The notes beneath the pieces were generated by a model. The model did not search any database. It saw nothing but the letters and a program-made list of their open reading frames with translations, and was not told the DNA's origin. Both the position numbers and the translations under genes were made by a program. 64,000 nucleotides of DNA from Orbaceae bacterium BiB (lineage in GTDB: Bacteria; Pseudomonadota; Gammaproteobacteria; Enterobacterales; Orbaceae), in NCBI GenBank assembly GCA_036251205.1, contig CP133958.1:558001-622000 (forward strand). The letters run 5' to 3'. Below, piece after piece: positions 28,152 through 36,559 of this stretch. The stretch's first letter is position 1. Every line of letters starts with the position of its first letter.

Positions 28152-28170
28152 AAGAATTATTCTCATTATC
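28152..28170 (-). promoter_or_regulatory. Fur box of the siderophore ABC operon
   Basis: On the minus strand GATAATGAGAATAATTCTT matches 15 of 19 Fur consensus positions. The first 16 bases are identical to the receptor's Fur box. It lies 28 bp upstream of the binding-protein start. Confidence 0.72.
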
Positions 28171-28248
28171 AATTAAGGTGCTAACTATAACAAAATTTTC
28201 GTACTATAAAAATAATATTAATATTATGGCTATTCATTCGTTCAATAA

Positions 28249-29152
28249 ATAATCTATTACAAAGAATATTTAATTATTATCTTCAGTAACAAATTTTACA
28301 ATTCACTATTTGAAGGCAGTTATTTAACGGATATCTATCTAAATAACAATTATATTACAGACCAAAACATCCGTTATGAACACTTAAATGATAGTAATAA
28401 ACTCTCCCCGATGTTAACAAAAGAAGAGTATATAAAATTTGGCGTTACACCAAATGCATTACCCGCTTTTATGGCACTGCCAGATAATCAGATTATTAAA
28501 AATATTGCTGAGATTATCCCTGATGCGTTTGTAAAATACGACTTTGCGCAAAATCGCTTAGATATTTCTATTCCACAAAAATACGTTTCGGCTGTAGCTC
28601 GAGGGACAGTCTCGCCAGATAAATGGGATGATGGTTTAACAACACTGTTTACTAATTATTCTTATTCAGGATCTTCAACGGATATCGATGGTCAATCGGG
28701 TACAGACCAGAGCTCATACCTCAATCTTCGTAGTGGTTTAAATATTGGGGCTTGGCGAGTGAGAAACTATAGCACCTATTCACATAGTAACCATCAAGAT
28801 ACTTGGCAAAATATCTCAACTTTTGCTGAACGCGATATTAAGTCGATTCGCGGCCGTTTAACAGTTGGTGACAGCTATACCCCATCAGATATGTTTGACA
28901 GTTTCTCTTATCGAGGGGTACGCGTTGCCAGTGATGATGCAATGTTACCCGAAAGCCAGCGCGGCTTTGCACCGGTAGTCAGAGGAATTGCATCCAGTAA
29001 TGCACAAGTCACAGTGCGCCAAAATGGTAATATCATTTGGCAATCCTATGTTTCACCAGGGCCATTCGTAATTAGCGACTTGTATCCAACATCATCAAGT
29101 GGTGACCTTGAGGTTTCCATTAAAGAAGCCGATGGTTCTGTACGTACCTTTA
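28249..29152 (+). pseudogene. Fimbrial usher fragment (FimD/PapC family), truncated at both ends
   Basis: Remnant of an outer-membrane chaperone-usher. The open frame runs from just after a stop at 28246. Recognisable usher sequence begins near 28312 (EGSYLTDIYLNNNYI), upstream of the first ATG at 28411, so the 5' end with signal peptide is lost. It continues through SYLNLRSGLNIGAWRVRNYSTY, DMFDSFSYRGVRVASDDAMLPESQRGFAPVVRG and GPFVISDLYPTSSSGDLEVSIKEADG, then stops being usher at about 29152, where it joins insertion-sequence transposase sequence in frame. About 280 of an expected 800 or more residues remain, so it cannot form a pore. Confidence 0.85.
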
Positions 29153-29370
29153 TTCAACGTTTTAATCGCACGGTTCGTTATGATTGGCTAAGTCATTATA
29201 TTTACAACGAGATTAGTGAATTACAAGGTAAAGCAACGGATTGGTTATGGACATATAATCATGAAAGACCTAATATGGGAATTGGTGGGATCACACCGAT
29301 GCAAAAACTTAAATTAATACAACAGCAAAATTCTACGCCTAACTTCCATTAAAAATGGGAGGATTACCAA
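29152..29370 (+). mobile_element. 3' remnant of an IS3-family (IS407-like) insertion sequence
   Basis: In frame with the usher fragment, the sequence changes to the C-terminal end of an IS3-family DDE transposase: RFNRTVRYDWLSHYIYNE, a short helix, then WLWTYNHERPNMGIGGITPMQKL and a stop at 29350. The NxxRPNMxxGGxTP motif is diagnostic. The bases after the stop, TGGGAGGATTACCA (29357-29370), look like the right terminal inverted repeat, and fimbrial coding sequence resumes directly after it. The catalytic DDE region and left end are missing, so the element is dead and the deletion probably came from recombination into the element. Confidence 0.75.
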
Positions 29371-29939
29371 TTAATGCCGATATCACGGTTAAGCTCTATA
29401 AAACTGCCAGTAATGTTAGCATTGGCACAGTTGGCTCTGCCGTAACTTTAGCTTTTGTTAATACAACATTTAACAGCCCTCTAACTTCGGATAGCAGTAC
29501 GAGTATTGGTCTATATTTATATGGTTTTACGGTAACACAGGCTACTTGTATGGTGGTCAATCGCAACCTACAGGTGACTTTAGATCCAGTCAGTCGCTTT
29601 ATATTTAACGGCGTTGGTTCAACCACCAACCAAGGGGCTAAGGACTTTAATATTTCAGTAAAATGTCAGAAGAGTACCAACGTTAAAATGCAGATAGATG
29701 GCGTTAATACATTTGATGCCAGTAAGGGGGTTTTAGGGGAAGAGTCTGGACATGAAATTGGTGTCGGTATTCAACTTTTATATAAAGATATCCCTATTAC
29801 ATTTGGCTCTGCATTTGATGTAGGTACAGTTAACCCAACGTTAGATATTCCGTTAAAAGCGCGTTATTACCAAACGGCATCAACGATTAATCCTGGGACT
29901 ATTGGTTCTTTTGCTACCTTTACCATGACATATAACTAA
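29371..29939 (+). pseudogene. Fimbrial adhesin/minor pilin, 5'-truncated
   Basis: C-terminal portion of a chaperone-usher pilus subunit. An open frame exists from ATG 29355, but its first five codons belong to the insertion-sequence end, so the start is artificial and no signal peptide is present. The visible part begins with the last strands of an upstream domain (INADITVKLYKTASNVSIGTVG). It then has a complete pilin domain: the conserved cysteine pair in QATCMVVNRNLQVTLDP and ISVKCQKS, and a C-terminal donor-strand acceptor region ending ATFTMTYN. The layout is like two-domain tip adhesins of the FimH type. The operon's terminator at 29964-30000 is still present. Chaperone and major pilin genes are absent. 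Confidence 0.8.
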
Positions 29940-29963
29940 GCCATCCCAATCAACGCCAGATTT

Positions 29964-30000
29964 AGCCAATAATCCACACAAAAGATTATTGGCTTTATTC
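29964..30000 (+). terminator. Terminator after the fimbrial remnant
   Basis: An 11-bp stem AGCCAATAATC / GATTATTGGCT with a 9-nt loop, followed by TTATTC. It lies 25 bp after the adhesin stop and is probably the original end of the pilus operon. Confidence 0.78.
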
Positions 30001-30037
30001 GGCTCATTAGTTCATTTACAGATTAAACCATCAGTTA

Positions 30038-31363
30038 TCAACAAATCTGATCAGCAACAAATAAACCACTCGCAGCTGCTTGTGATAAAGAGCTAGTTAT
30101 TCCAGAACAGTCACCAATAATATATAAATTAGCAATATCAGTTAAAAACTGCTGATTAGTTTTTAAAACAGGCGCATAAGATTTACTATCCATCGCATAT
30201 AAAATTGTATTACCGTCAATTGGTTTACCCAATAACTTTTCAAGTGCATACAAAAAATCACAAGTATCCGCTAAGTAATTATCAGGGATAATAGCTGATA
30301 ATTCACTAAATATAGCCTGAGATAAGGTTGCAACGACTTCATGTGTTCGCTGTGAAAATCGCGGATCAATATCTGCTAAACGTTGTGCAATAATGCTACC
30401 ATGGTGCTGGTTAATGCGTTTGATAGTATTTTTTAGATAAGCATCGGCTTCAGTTTGATAAGTAAACCATTTGGGTATAAATAATGAAAAATTCAGGTTT
30501 TGACTCGGCCCTATTTCCTGACTATTTTGTCCATCAGGCATCACTAACCCCTCTTGATACTTAGTAATAACTCGACCATATGGGTTCATACAATAGGTGG
30601 TTGCACAATAATTATCAGTTTGATAATACAGTTTAGTTTCAACGGTTTTTTGTAATAATGTTGCTAACTGTGTGCCATGCATTTCAATTCTAAACCCTAG
30701 ATCCAGACGAGTCTGTTCATAGGTTAAACCTAGTTTTTGCGCCATTGGTGCTAGCCAATCCATACCACTTTGTCCAACGGCAATAATCACCTTATCCGCC
30801 GTAATCGTTGTTTGATCTGATAATGAAAGTTCTAAACCCGATGGCAGCTCAGCAATATGGTCGACCTTGGCATTAAAACGATATGATAATCGATTATTTA
30901 AATAAGCAGCAAACCCTTGAAATATCTCTAGCGATAAATGAGTACCTAAATGGCGTGTTTGTGTCGACAATAATTGAAACCCAGCTAATCGAGCTCGCTC
31001 AGCTAAATCCTCATCAAAAGTATGATAAAGTACTTTTTGCTCGGCACCATATCGGCACAATAACTGATCTACTTGCTGTTGGTAATGAAGACTCTGCTTA
31101 GTACCTATTTTATTTGCTAATGTACCACCAAAATCGTTAGTATAATTATACTTACCTTCGGAAATGCCTAAACCACCAAATCCGAAATAACGTTCAGTAG
31201 AACGCGAAGTCGCAATATGACTACCTAGCAATGACAGTCGTTGATCTAATGGTTTACCTGCATCAATCATTAATATTCGCTTTTTTTGCTCGGTCAGTTT
31301 CATCGCGGCAAAAATACCACTGACACCGGCACCAATAATCACAACATCGTAGTGTTTCATCAT
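30038..31363 (-). CDS. Uncharacterised FAD-dependent oxidoreductase (COG2509-like)
   Basis: Flavoprotein of 441 residues. An N-terminal Rossmann motif VVIIGAGVSGIFAAMKL (about 7-23) binds FAD, and the acidic end of strand 2 is in ILMIDAG. A second conserved FAD contact, LYIIGDCSGITSSLSQAAASG, lies near the C-terminus. GFGGLGISEGKYNYTNDFGGTL and VIIAVGQSGMDWL fit the family annotated as FAD-dependent dehydrogenases of unknown substrate. There is no signal or membrane helix. It is monocistronic, downstream and convergent to the fimbrial remnant. The function cannot be named from the sequence. Confidence 0.8.
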   Translation of the reverse strand: MMKHYDVVIIGAGVSGIFAAMKLTEQKKRILMIDAGKPLDQRLSLLGSHIATSRSTERYFGFGGLGISEGKYNYTNDFGGTLANKIGTKQSLHYQQQVDQLLCRYGAEQKVLYHTFDEDLAERARLAGFQLLSTQTRHLGTHLSLEIFQGFAAYLNNRLSYRFNAKVDHIAELPSGLELSLSDQTTITADKVIIAVGQSGMDWLAPMAQKLGLTYEQTRLDLGFRIEMHGTQLATLLQKTVETKLYYQTDNYCATTYCMNPYGRVITKYQEGLVMPDGQNSQEIGPSQNLNFSLFIPKWFTYQTEADAYLKNTIKRINQHHGSIIAQRLADIDPRFSQRTHEVVATLSQAIFSELSAIIPDNYLADTCDFLYALEKLLGKPIDGNTILYAMDSKSYAPVLKTNQQFLTDIANLYIIGDCSGITSSLSQAAASGLFVADQIC

Positions 31364-31595
31364 TTCATCCGTGATTTACTATATGATTTAGCTATTTTTC
31401 GATAAAAGTATATCCGTTCTTTTTACTATTGTATAACAAGAATAATGGCTACAATCTATTATCGGCCCTACGCTTTATCAAAAAGATCAGCATTAATAAA
31501 CCTTTTAACTAATAAATAACAGATAAATTCGGTTAGATAAAAAATAGTCCTGAAATACTTAGCACAAGCGAAGCTTAGCTCAGAAACGAATCTAA

Positions 31596-32135
31596 TTATA
31601 GTGGCGCTTTGCTATACTGTTTTAGTTTATCGTGTAATAGGTTAATTAACTCATCTTCGTTATATTTAAACGATTTAGTCCCTATTGATAACGGTGTTTG
31701 ATAAAAGCGCAGCGATACTTTAGCTAAAAACGCACTTAATCGACCAAGTCGCTGGATATATTTTTGAGGATTCGATATATAGATTAAAATAATTTTATTA
31801 CTTGAGATTACCTGAGTTTTAAGGCCTGTTATATCCCGCCACTCAACTAAACCGAAATCTCGTTGAGTAATCCCCTTCTCGTCAATAATTAAACTATTTT
31901 GCTTAATAAATAGTGTTTTAAGTGCCATAAAAGTAAATAAACTAAAAGTAATCATACCTAAACAACCTATCGCAACTATTAAGTAGATTAATATTGGTTT
32001 CGGCAATGGTATCATCATGGGAACAAAAGTATTAGCGTAAAAAACTAAACAAAAACTTACAGCAACAAAGCATAATGATCCAATTATTGCCCACAATAGC
32101 CTTACGCGATTCAATGCAATTTCAATTTTATCCAT
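31596..32135 (-). CDS. Small membrane protein with two TM helices, STM3941-like
   Basis: Hypothetical protein of 179 residues. Two hydrophobic segments (about 12-35 and 44-72) are followed by a soluble C-terminal domain of beta-strand character (NSLIIDEKGITQRDFGLVEWRDITGLKTQVISSNKIILIYI), reminiscent of membrane-anchored PH-like domains such as those in the STM3941 family. The domain would face the cytoplasm. It stands alone between the FAD protein and the GPH/GH5 operon, with 232 and 211 bp of non-coding sequence on either side. No functional prediction is possible. Confidence 0.7.
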   Translation of the reverse strand: MDKIEIALNRVRLLWAIIGSLCFVAVSFCLVFYANTFVPMMIPLPKPILIYLIVAIGCLGMITFSLFTFMALKTLFIKQNSLIIDEKGITQRDFGLVEWRDITGLKTQVISSNKIILIYISNPQKYIQRLGRLSAFLAKVSLRFYQTPLSIGTKSFKYNEDELINLLHDKLKQYSKAPL

Positions 32136-32283
32136 TATGTTCTCTTATTGTATTATCTATTGTGGTTTTATCACCGATAAGTTATCAAATTAATAGCAAA
32201 ATATCATGGCCAGAAACCATAATGATATAACAATACACCGTGAAATAATTCAGATATCGTTTATCAAGGCGATCGGAACAATA

Positions 32284-32317
32284 TAAAAAAGACCAAGGCA
32301 AATTGCAATGGTCTTTT
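32284..32317 (-). terminator. Terminator of the GH5/GPH operon
   Basis: A 9-bp stem AAAAGACCA / TGGTCTTTT with a 13-nt loop. The A6 run at its left is a T tract on the minus strand, 30 bp after the GPH symporter stop. Confidence 0.75.
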
Positions 32318-32346
32318 AAGAGAAAAGTTATCGAGATAAAACTAAA

Positions 32347-33735
32347 CTACTTTTTATTCATAGTATTTTTATTCATTACAGATGGGTGAAATTGGCCATC
32401 ATTTAATAAATCACGAAGTTTAGCATGTTCCTCTTCAGTAAATTTATATTTTGACATGATGAAAATTCGGATTAATGCCCCTAAAACAGGTAATAAAGAT
32501 ACACAGAAGAATAAACCAGAAAGAGTCGCTTCTGACTGTACAGCATTAGGTATATAGCCTACCGCCACTAGAATGAATCCAGCTAAACCACCAGCTAGCG
32601 CAACAGACAATTTACCCGTAAATGTTTGTCCTGAAAAAGTAATCGCGGCACAACGTTTACCTGTATGGTAGTAAGAGTACTCAACGGTATCGGCAATCAT
32701 TGCGGAAATCAGTGGATTGGTCATCATAAATATTGCCGTAATAATTGCTAACCAGACCATAACATTAATAACACTATGATAACCAGTAAAGTAGAATATC
32801 ACACGAGCAATGACTTCGAGCACGCATAAAGCAATAAAGAGATCGCGTTTTCTAAAATAGCGAGTCAATATTGGTGTACCAAGACAAGCCAGAGCACAAA
32901 CAAAAGTAATAGTACCAATCATAGAGACTAACGATACGTCGTTCATATTATAGGTAAAGAAAAAGATATATAAGCCATTAACGATATTCGTAAATACATT
33001 CATAAAAAATGCACTTAGAATGAAGAACAGCGGTTTATTATGCCAAACGACAATAAAGGTATCTCTTAATCTCACTTTTTCATGAGAACCGGCTTTAATA
33101 CGCTCTTTGGTATTAAAGAAACCATTTAGCATAAATAGAACGCCGAGTGACATCAATGAAATTACACCAAGTAAGTATCCTTGATCATTACTACCTTCGG
33201 CAAAAAAACCACTTAACATCGGGAATAAAATCATGGTACCACCGATACCAGCATTAACACCAAGCATTGCACAGGTCGCTGCTTTAGTACGTTCTTGCGG
33301 ATCATCCGTCATAACAGAAGTCATTGACCAAAAAGGAATATCTGAAATAGCGTAAAGTGTACCCCATAAAATATAGGTTACTGCGGCATACGCTGTTTTT
33401 ACAGCTAAACTTGCTTCAATATTATAAAAAGCAGCAACAGTCACAATGAAAATTAAAAATGGTGTAAATAGTAGATAAGGGCGGAATTTTCCACGACGTA
33501 AATTGACGGTATCCATAATCCCAGCAATTAAAGGATCATGAACCGCATCCCAAACCCGAGCCACTAAAAAGATAATACTCGCCGCGACTGGGGAAATGTG
33601 CATTATGTCCGTATAAAAATAAAGAATAAAACTACCGACTAGACCAAAACTAAAACATTGCCCTACTCCATAACCAAAATAGGCACTTAACTCTTTAAAC
33701 GACAGTTTACTATTCGATTGTGCTGTACTGTTCAT
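32347..33735 (-). CDS. GPH-family sugar:cation symporter
   Basis: Inner-membrane carrier of the glycoside-pentoside-hexuronide:cation symporter family (MelB, YicJ and XylP relatives). Family marks are the N-terminal YFGYGVGQCFSFGLVGSFILYFYTD, ARVWDAVHDPLIAGIMD, the PFWSMTSVMTDDPQERT loop and ADTVEYSYYHTGKRCAAITFSG. It has 462 residues and about 12 helices. It is 111 bp downstream of the GH5-like glycosidase, with a 9-bp inverted repeat in the gap. The substrate is probably a small oligosaccharide or glycoside that the glycosidase then cleaves in the cytoplasm; the exact sugar is not readable. Confidence 0.88.
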   Translation of the reverse strand: MNSTAQSNSKLSFKELSAYFGYGVGQCFSFGLVGSFILYFYTDIMHISPVAASIIFLVARVWDAVHDPLIAGIMDTVNLRRGKFRPYLLFTPFLIFIVTVAAFYNIEASLAVKTAYAAVTYILWGTLYAISDIPFWSMTSVMTDDPQERTKAATCAMLGVNAGIGGTMILFPMLSGFFAEGSNDQGYLLGVISLMSLGVLFMLNGFFNTKERIKAGSHEKVRLRDTFIVVWHNKPLFFILSAFFMNVFTNIVNGLYIFFFTYNMNDVSLVSMIGTITFVCALACLGTPILTRYFRKRDLFIALCVLEVIARVIFYFTGYHSVINVMVWLAIITAIFMMTNPLISAMIADTVEYSYYHTGKRCAAITFSGQTFTGKLSVALAGGLAGFILVAVGYIPNAVQSEATLSGLFFCVSLLPVLGALIRIFIMSKYKFTEEEHAKLRDLLNDGQFHPSVMNKNTMNKK

Positions 33736-33772
33736 ATAATATTGACCTCATGTTTACTCAATAAGAGTAATC

Positions 33773-33809
33773 AGTGGATAGATAATGAAATATCGTCAAC
33801 CTATCCACT
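33773..33809. repeat. Inverted repeat between the GH5-like and GPH genes
   Basis: Perfect 9-bp arms AGTGGATAG and CTATCCACT are separated by 19 nt. No T tract follows, so it is less likely a terminator. It may be an RNA-processing or stabilising hairpin that balances enzyme against transporter. Confidence 0.5.
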
Positions 33810-33846
33810 CCATTCTAATTAACGCATTGATATCATCAATAAAAAC

Positions 33847-34917
33847 TTAATTTTTTGCCGTTAATTTTTTAACCAACGCCATTTCAGCTGGATCGTAAGG
33901 TTTGCCATTTGCATCAAGTACATCATGGAACCAACGCTGTTTATAATTCGCATCTGTTCGTTTAATTTCTGGCCATGGTACCGTAGTTTGCGTTTTACCT
34001 TGGACAAGTCCCCACTGATAGCAACCGACATTTTGCTCTTTAAAGATTGGTAATTGTTCAAGGATTGTTGATTCTGCATGGCGCGCAAGCCATTCAGTAC
34101 AGAGCATTGGTCTTGAAAAAGTTTTAACATAATCAAGTACCGGCCCTAATAGATCTAATGGAACATAAGAGTGGAAACTAATTACATCGGATAACTCTAA
34201 TGCTCGCTGATCGGTAACGTGTTGATAAATAGGCTCTTCACGATTTAAGATATTCGGTACATGCCATGCACCAACCGTCAGCGGTTGGATTGGATTAATT
34301 TCCCTTGCCCATTCAAACGTTTTTTCCATCAGTTGGTGACTATATTTTTCTAATTCAAAATCAAAAGCCTTTTCACCTTCTAGAGTGAAGATCATCCGGT
34401 TAGTCGGCTCGTTATAAAGATCCCAAATAGCAATACGATCATCATTAGCAAAATATTTAATAATATCGCGCACATAATTGCCAACAAGCTCCCATAAATA
34501 AGGTTGCATTACAACATTACGTCCAGGACTTGCCGCGGCTTGGCTATTATGCAGATCGGCAACTGGTACTTTTTGTTGCCCAATAAATGGATGATCACCA
34601 CAAAAACCACAATCATCCATCAACGTTAACATGACTTTAATGTTATTTTTTTGACATACGGCAAGGAAATCATTAATACGTTCAATTAAGCCATCACGAT
34701 CATGAATCCACACAATAAACGGTAAGTTGGTACGTAATGTGTTATAGCCATTATCAGCAGCCCAACGTAGTTCTTGCTCTATACATGGCAAATCAAAACT
34801 ATTTTTTTGCCACATTTCAGTCCAGTTAACCGCAGTCCTTGGTAAATAGTTAAAACCACATAACCATCCCTGATTTTCTAACCACTGCCACGCTTTCTCT
34901 TCTGACCATTTATTCAT
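33847..34917 (-). CDS. GH5-like cytoplasmic glycoside hydrolase
   Basis: TIM-barrel glycosidase of clan GH-A, closest in pattern to GH5 cellulase-fold enzymes. The acid/base glutamate is in WDLYNEPTN (about 167-175) and the likely nucleophile glutamate in MLCTEWLAR. The strand-end motifs NTLRTNLPF and VISFHSY also fit clan GH-A. No signal peptide exists, and AGGAGA precedes the ATG, so the 356-residue enzyme is cytoplasmic and must act on imported oligosaccharide or glycoside, not on polymer. It is first in an operon with the GPH symporter and is next to a LacI regulator. Beta-glucosidase, beta-mannosidase and xylosidase activities cannot be separated by eye. Confidence 0.75.
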   Translation of the reverse strand: MNKWSEEKAWQWLENQGWLCGFNYLPRTAVNWTEMWQKNSFDLPCIEQELRWAADNGYNTLRTNLPFIVWIHDRDGLIERINDFLAVCQKNNIKVMLTLMDDCGFCGDHPFIGQQKVPVADLHNSQAAASPGRNVVMQPYLWELVGNYVRDIIKYFANDDRIAIWDLYNEPTNRMIFTLEGEKAFDFELEKYSHQLMEKTFEWAREINPIQPLTVGAWHVPNILNREEPIYQHVTDQRALELSDVISFHSYVPLDLLGPVLDYVKTFSRPMLCTEWLARHAESTILEQLPIFKEQNVGCYQWGLVQGKTQTTVPWPEIKRTDANYKQRWFHDVLDANGKPYDPAEMALVKKLTAKN

Positions 34918-34998
34918 TTTTATCTCCTAATAACACAACAAAGTATTAGCTAATATTATTAGTAATAATAGTAAACAACAATCAGTTAATTGCCAAAA

Positions 34999-35014
34999 TA
35001 TGATGCAAGTCACA
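34999..35014 (-). promoter_or_regulatory. Candidate CRP site of the GH5/GPH operon
   Basis: On the minus strand TGTGACTTGCATCATA matches TGTGA-N6-TCACA at 9 of 10 positions. It lies 82 bp upstream of the GH5-like start. The rest of the 271-bp spacer is AT-rich, and I see no clear LacI-type palindrome in it. Confidence 0.5.
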
Positions 35015-35188
35015 AACATTAATAATAAATAAAAAATGGTAACAATATTAATTGTTAAAAATCAAATAACTAAAATAAATTTGAGCGAATATAAAAAAAT
35101 AGCTCAAAAATTATTGATAGGTAACATGAATTGAACGAGAACAATAAGATGTTAAATCACGATTGACCCAACTTATTCTTCAGCAGCT

Positions 35189-36223
35189 TTATATTTTTTG
35201 TTTTGCTTTTAATGATGACTTACGTACCACTAATTTACCTTCAACTTTCAATTTACTTGAAAGAAATGGTTGCTGATTAATAACATCTAATAGAGTCTGT
35301 ACCGCAATTTCTCCCATCTCATTATAAGGCAACTTATATGAGGTTAAACCAGGTGTTAATTCTGCAGCTAAACTTTGATTATCATAACCAACAACAGCAA
35401 TATCATCGGGTATATGTAATCCTTGAGCTAAAATAGCTTGATAACATCCAAGTGCAATATAATCACTACTACAAAAAATCGCTTCTGGTCTTGGAGATAA
35501 AGATAATAGTTTAAGGGTTTTTTGATAGGCTTCTTTCAATGACCAATTGGTCACTTGTACATAGTTATCATCGGGGAATATATCGTTATCAATTAACGCT
35601 TGACGATAACCAGCAATACGATCATTCGATGCATCCATCCAGAGTTCACCGGTCAGAATCGCAATATTTTTAAATCCTTGTTTGATTAAATGGTGAGTCA
35701 CGACATATCCCCCCATTTTATCAGCGGGCAAAATACAGGGAACATTAGGTAAATCATGACAATAACCGTTAAGCAAAACGGCAGGAATTGTCCAATTTAA
35801 TGAGTTTAGTTTTAATTCTCGTGTCATGCTTGAAGCATAAATTACGCCAATATATCCACCACTATTAATCTCCTCTTCCAAGGCTTTAACATTATCTTCA
35901 CTATTTTCATGAATAAATACAGCTAATAATTTATTATTCAGTCTTGCACACTCTTGAGCTGAGTTAATAGCTTCGATAAAGGGATCGTAATTAATCAGTC
36001 CATTTATGACTAATATTATCTTTTCACTAGAGGAATTTCGCTCAACAACACGCGATTCATAGCCCATTTCATGAGCAACTCGTAATACTTTTTTGCGCGT
36101 ATTATCAGCAAGTTTAATGCTATTTGAATTATTAAGAACTAAAGAAACAGTCGACTGCGATACGCCCGCTTTAGCAGCAATATGACTCATTGTTACTTTA
36201 TTGCGGTTCTTTTTTTTATTCAT
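35189..36223 (-). CDS. LacI-family transcriptional regulator
   Basis: DNA-binding regulator of 344 residues. The helix-turn-helix VTMSHIAAKAGVSQSTVSLVLN is at about 10-31, followed by the hinge KKVLRVAHEMGY and a sugar-binding-protein-like effector domain (IFCSSDYIALGCYQAIL, DIAVVGYDNQSLAAELTPGLTSYKLPYNEMG). AGGA precedes the ATG. It lies between the GH5/GPH operon (same strand, downstream) and galE (divergent). It could control either or both. The sequence is not a close match to E. coli GalR or GalS, so I do not name it. The GalR-type palindromes upstream of galE also lie upstream of this gene, so autoregulation is possible. Confidence 0.88.
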   Translation of the reverse strand: MNKKKNRNKVTMSHIAAKAGVSQSTVSLVLNNSNSIKLADNTRKKVLRVAHEMGYESRVVERNSSSEKIILVINGLINYDPFIEAINSAQECARLNNKLLAVFIHENSEDNVKALEEEINSGGYIGVIYASSMTRELKLNSLNWTIPAVLLNGYCHDLPNVPCILPADKMGGYVVTHHLIKQGFKNIAILTGELWMDASNDRIAGYRQALIDNDIFPDDNYVQVTNWSLKEAYQKTLKLLSLSPRPEAIFCSSDYIALGCYQAILAQGLHIPDDIAVVGYDNQSLAAELTPGLTSYKLPYNEMGEIAVQTLLDVINQQPFLSSKLKVEGKLVVRKSSLKAKQKI

Positions 36224-36418
36224 TTCATTCCTACTTGAGTAAATCGATAAAAATTTAGATCAATCATAAACTACCATAATGCCTATATCATAACCTATTT
36301 TTAGTACAGGTGACAGATTTTAACTACATCGAGTGCTAATTTAACAAAATGATACAAATCGATAAATCATGATTACAAATCTATACCAGCTTTTAACAGA
36401 AATGTTTAGCAACCTAAA

Positions 36419-36434
36419 ATGTAATCGTTTACAT
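36419..36434. promoter_or_regulatory. GalR/LacI-type operator 1 upstream of galE
   Basis: ATGTAATCGTTTACAT is a near-perfect palindrome with central CG. It matches the GalR/GalS pattern GTGTAANCGNTTACAC except at the two outer bases. It is 126 bp upstream of the galE start. Confidence 0.72.
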
Positions 36435-36436
36435 TT

Positions 36437-36452
36437 TGCCAGCTAGATCACA
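36437..36452. promoter_or_regulatory. Candidate CRP site upstream of galE
   Basis: TGCCAGCTAGATCACA has a perfect right half (TCACA) and a partial left half of TGTGA-N6-TCACA, 8 of 10 conserved positions in all. It lies between the two operators, a plausible place for catabolite activation of the gal promoter. Confidence 0.4.
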
Positions 36453-36507
36453 AATTAAATCAATTTAATTTGCTTTATTTTGCAATGAATTTTAGAATAA
36501 ATTAAAA

Positions 36508-36523
36508 ATGTAATCGATTAACA
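36508..36523. promoter_or_regulatory. GalR/LacI-type operator 2 upstream of galE
   Basis: ATGTAATCGATTAACA has the same left half as operator 1 (ATGTAATCG) and a degenerate right half. It is 37 bp before galE, and its centre is 89 bp from operator 1, an arrangement like the paired gal operators that form a repression loop. Confidence 0.6.
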
Positions 36524-36559
36524 TATTAAATATTTAGCTCAATAATTCAGGTGAATAGC

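Noticed and set aside
28411-29352. Complete 313-codon gene
   Set aside because: The ATG is inside usher sequence and the last 65 codons are transposase. The frame is a chimera of two broken genes, not a native protein.
29355-29939. Intact fimbrial gene starting at ATG 29355
   Set aside because: The first five codons come from the insertion-sequence end and there is no signal peptide, so the start is not genuine.
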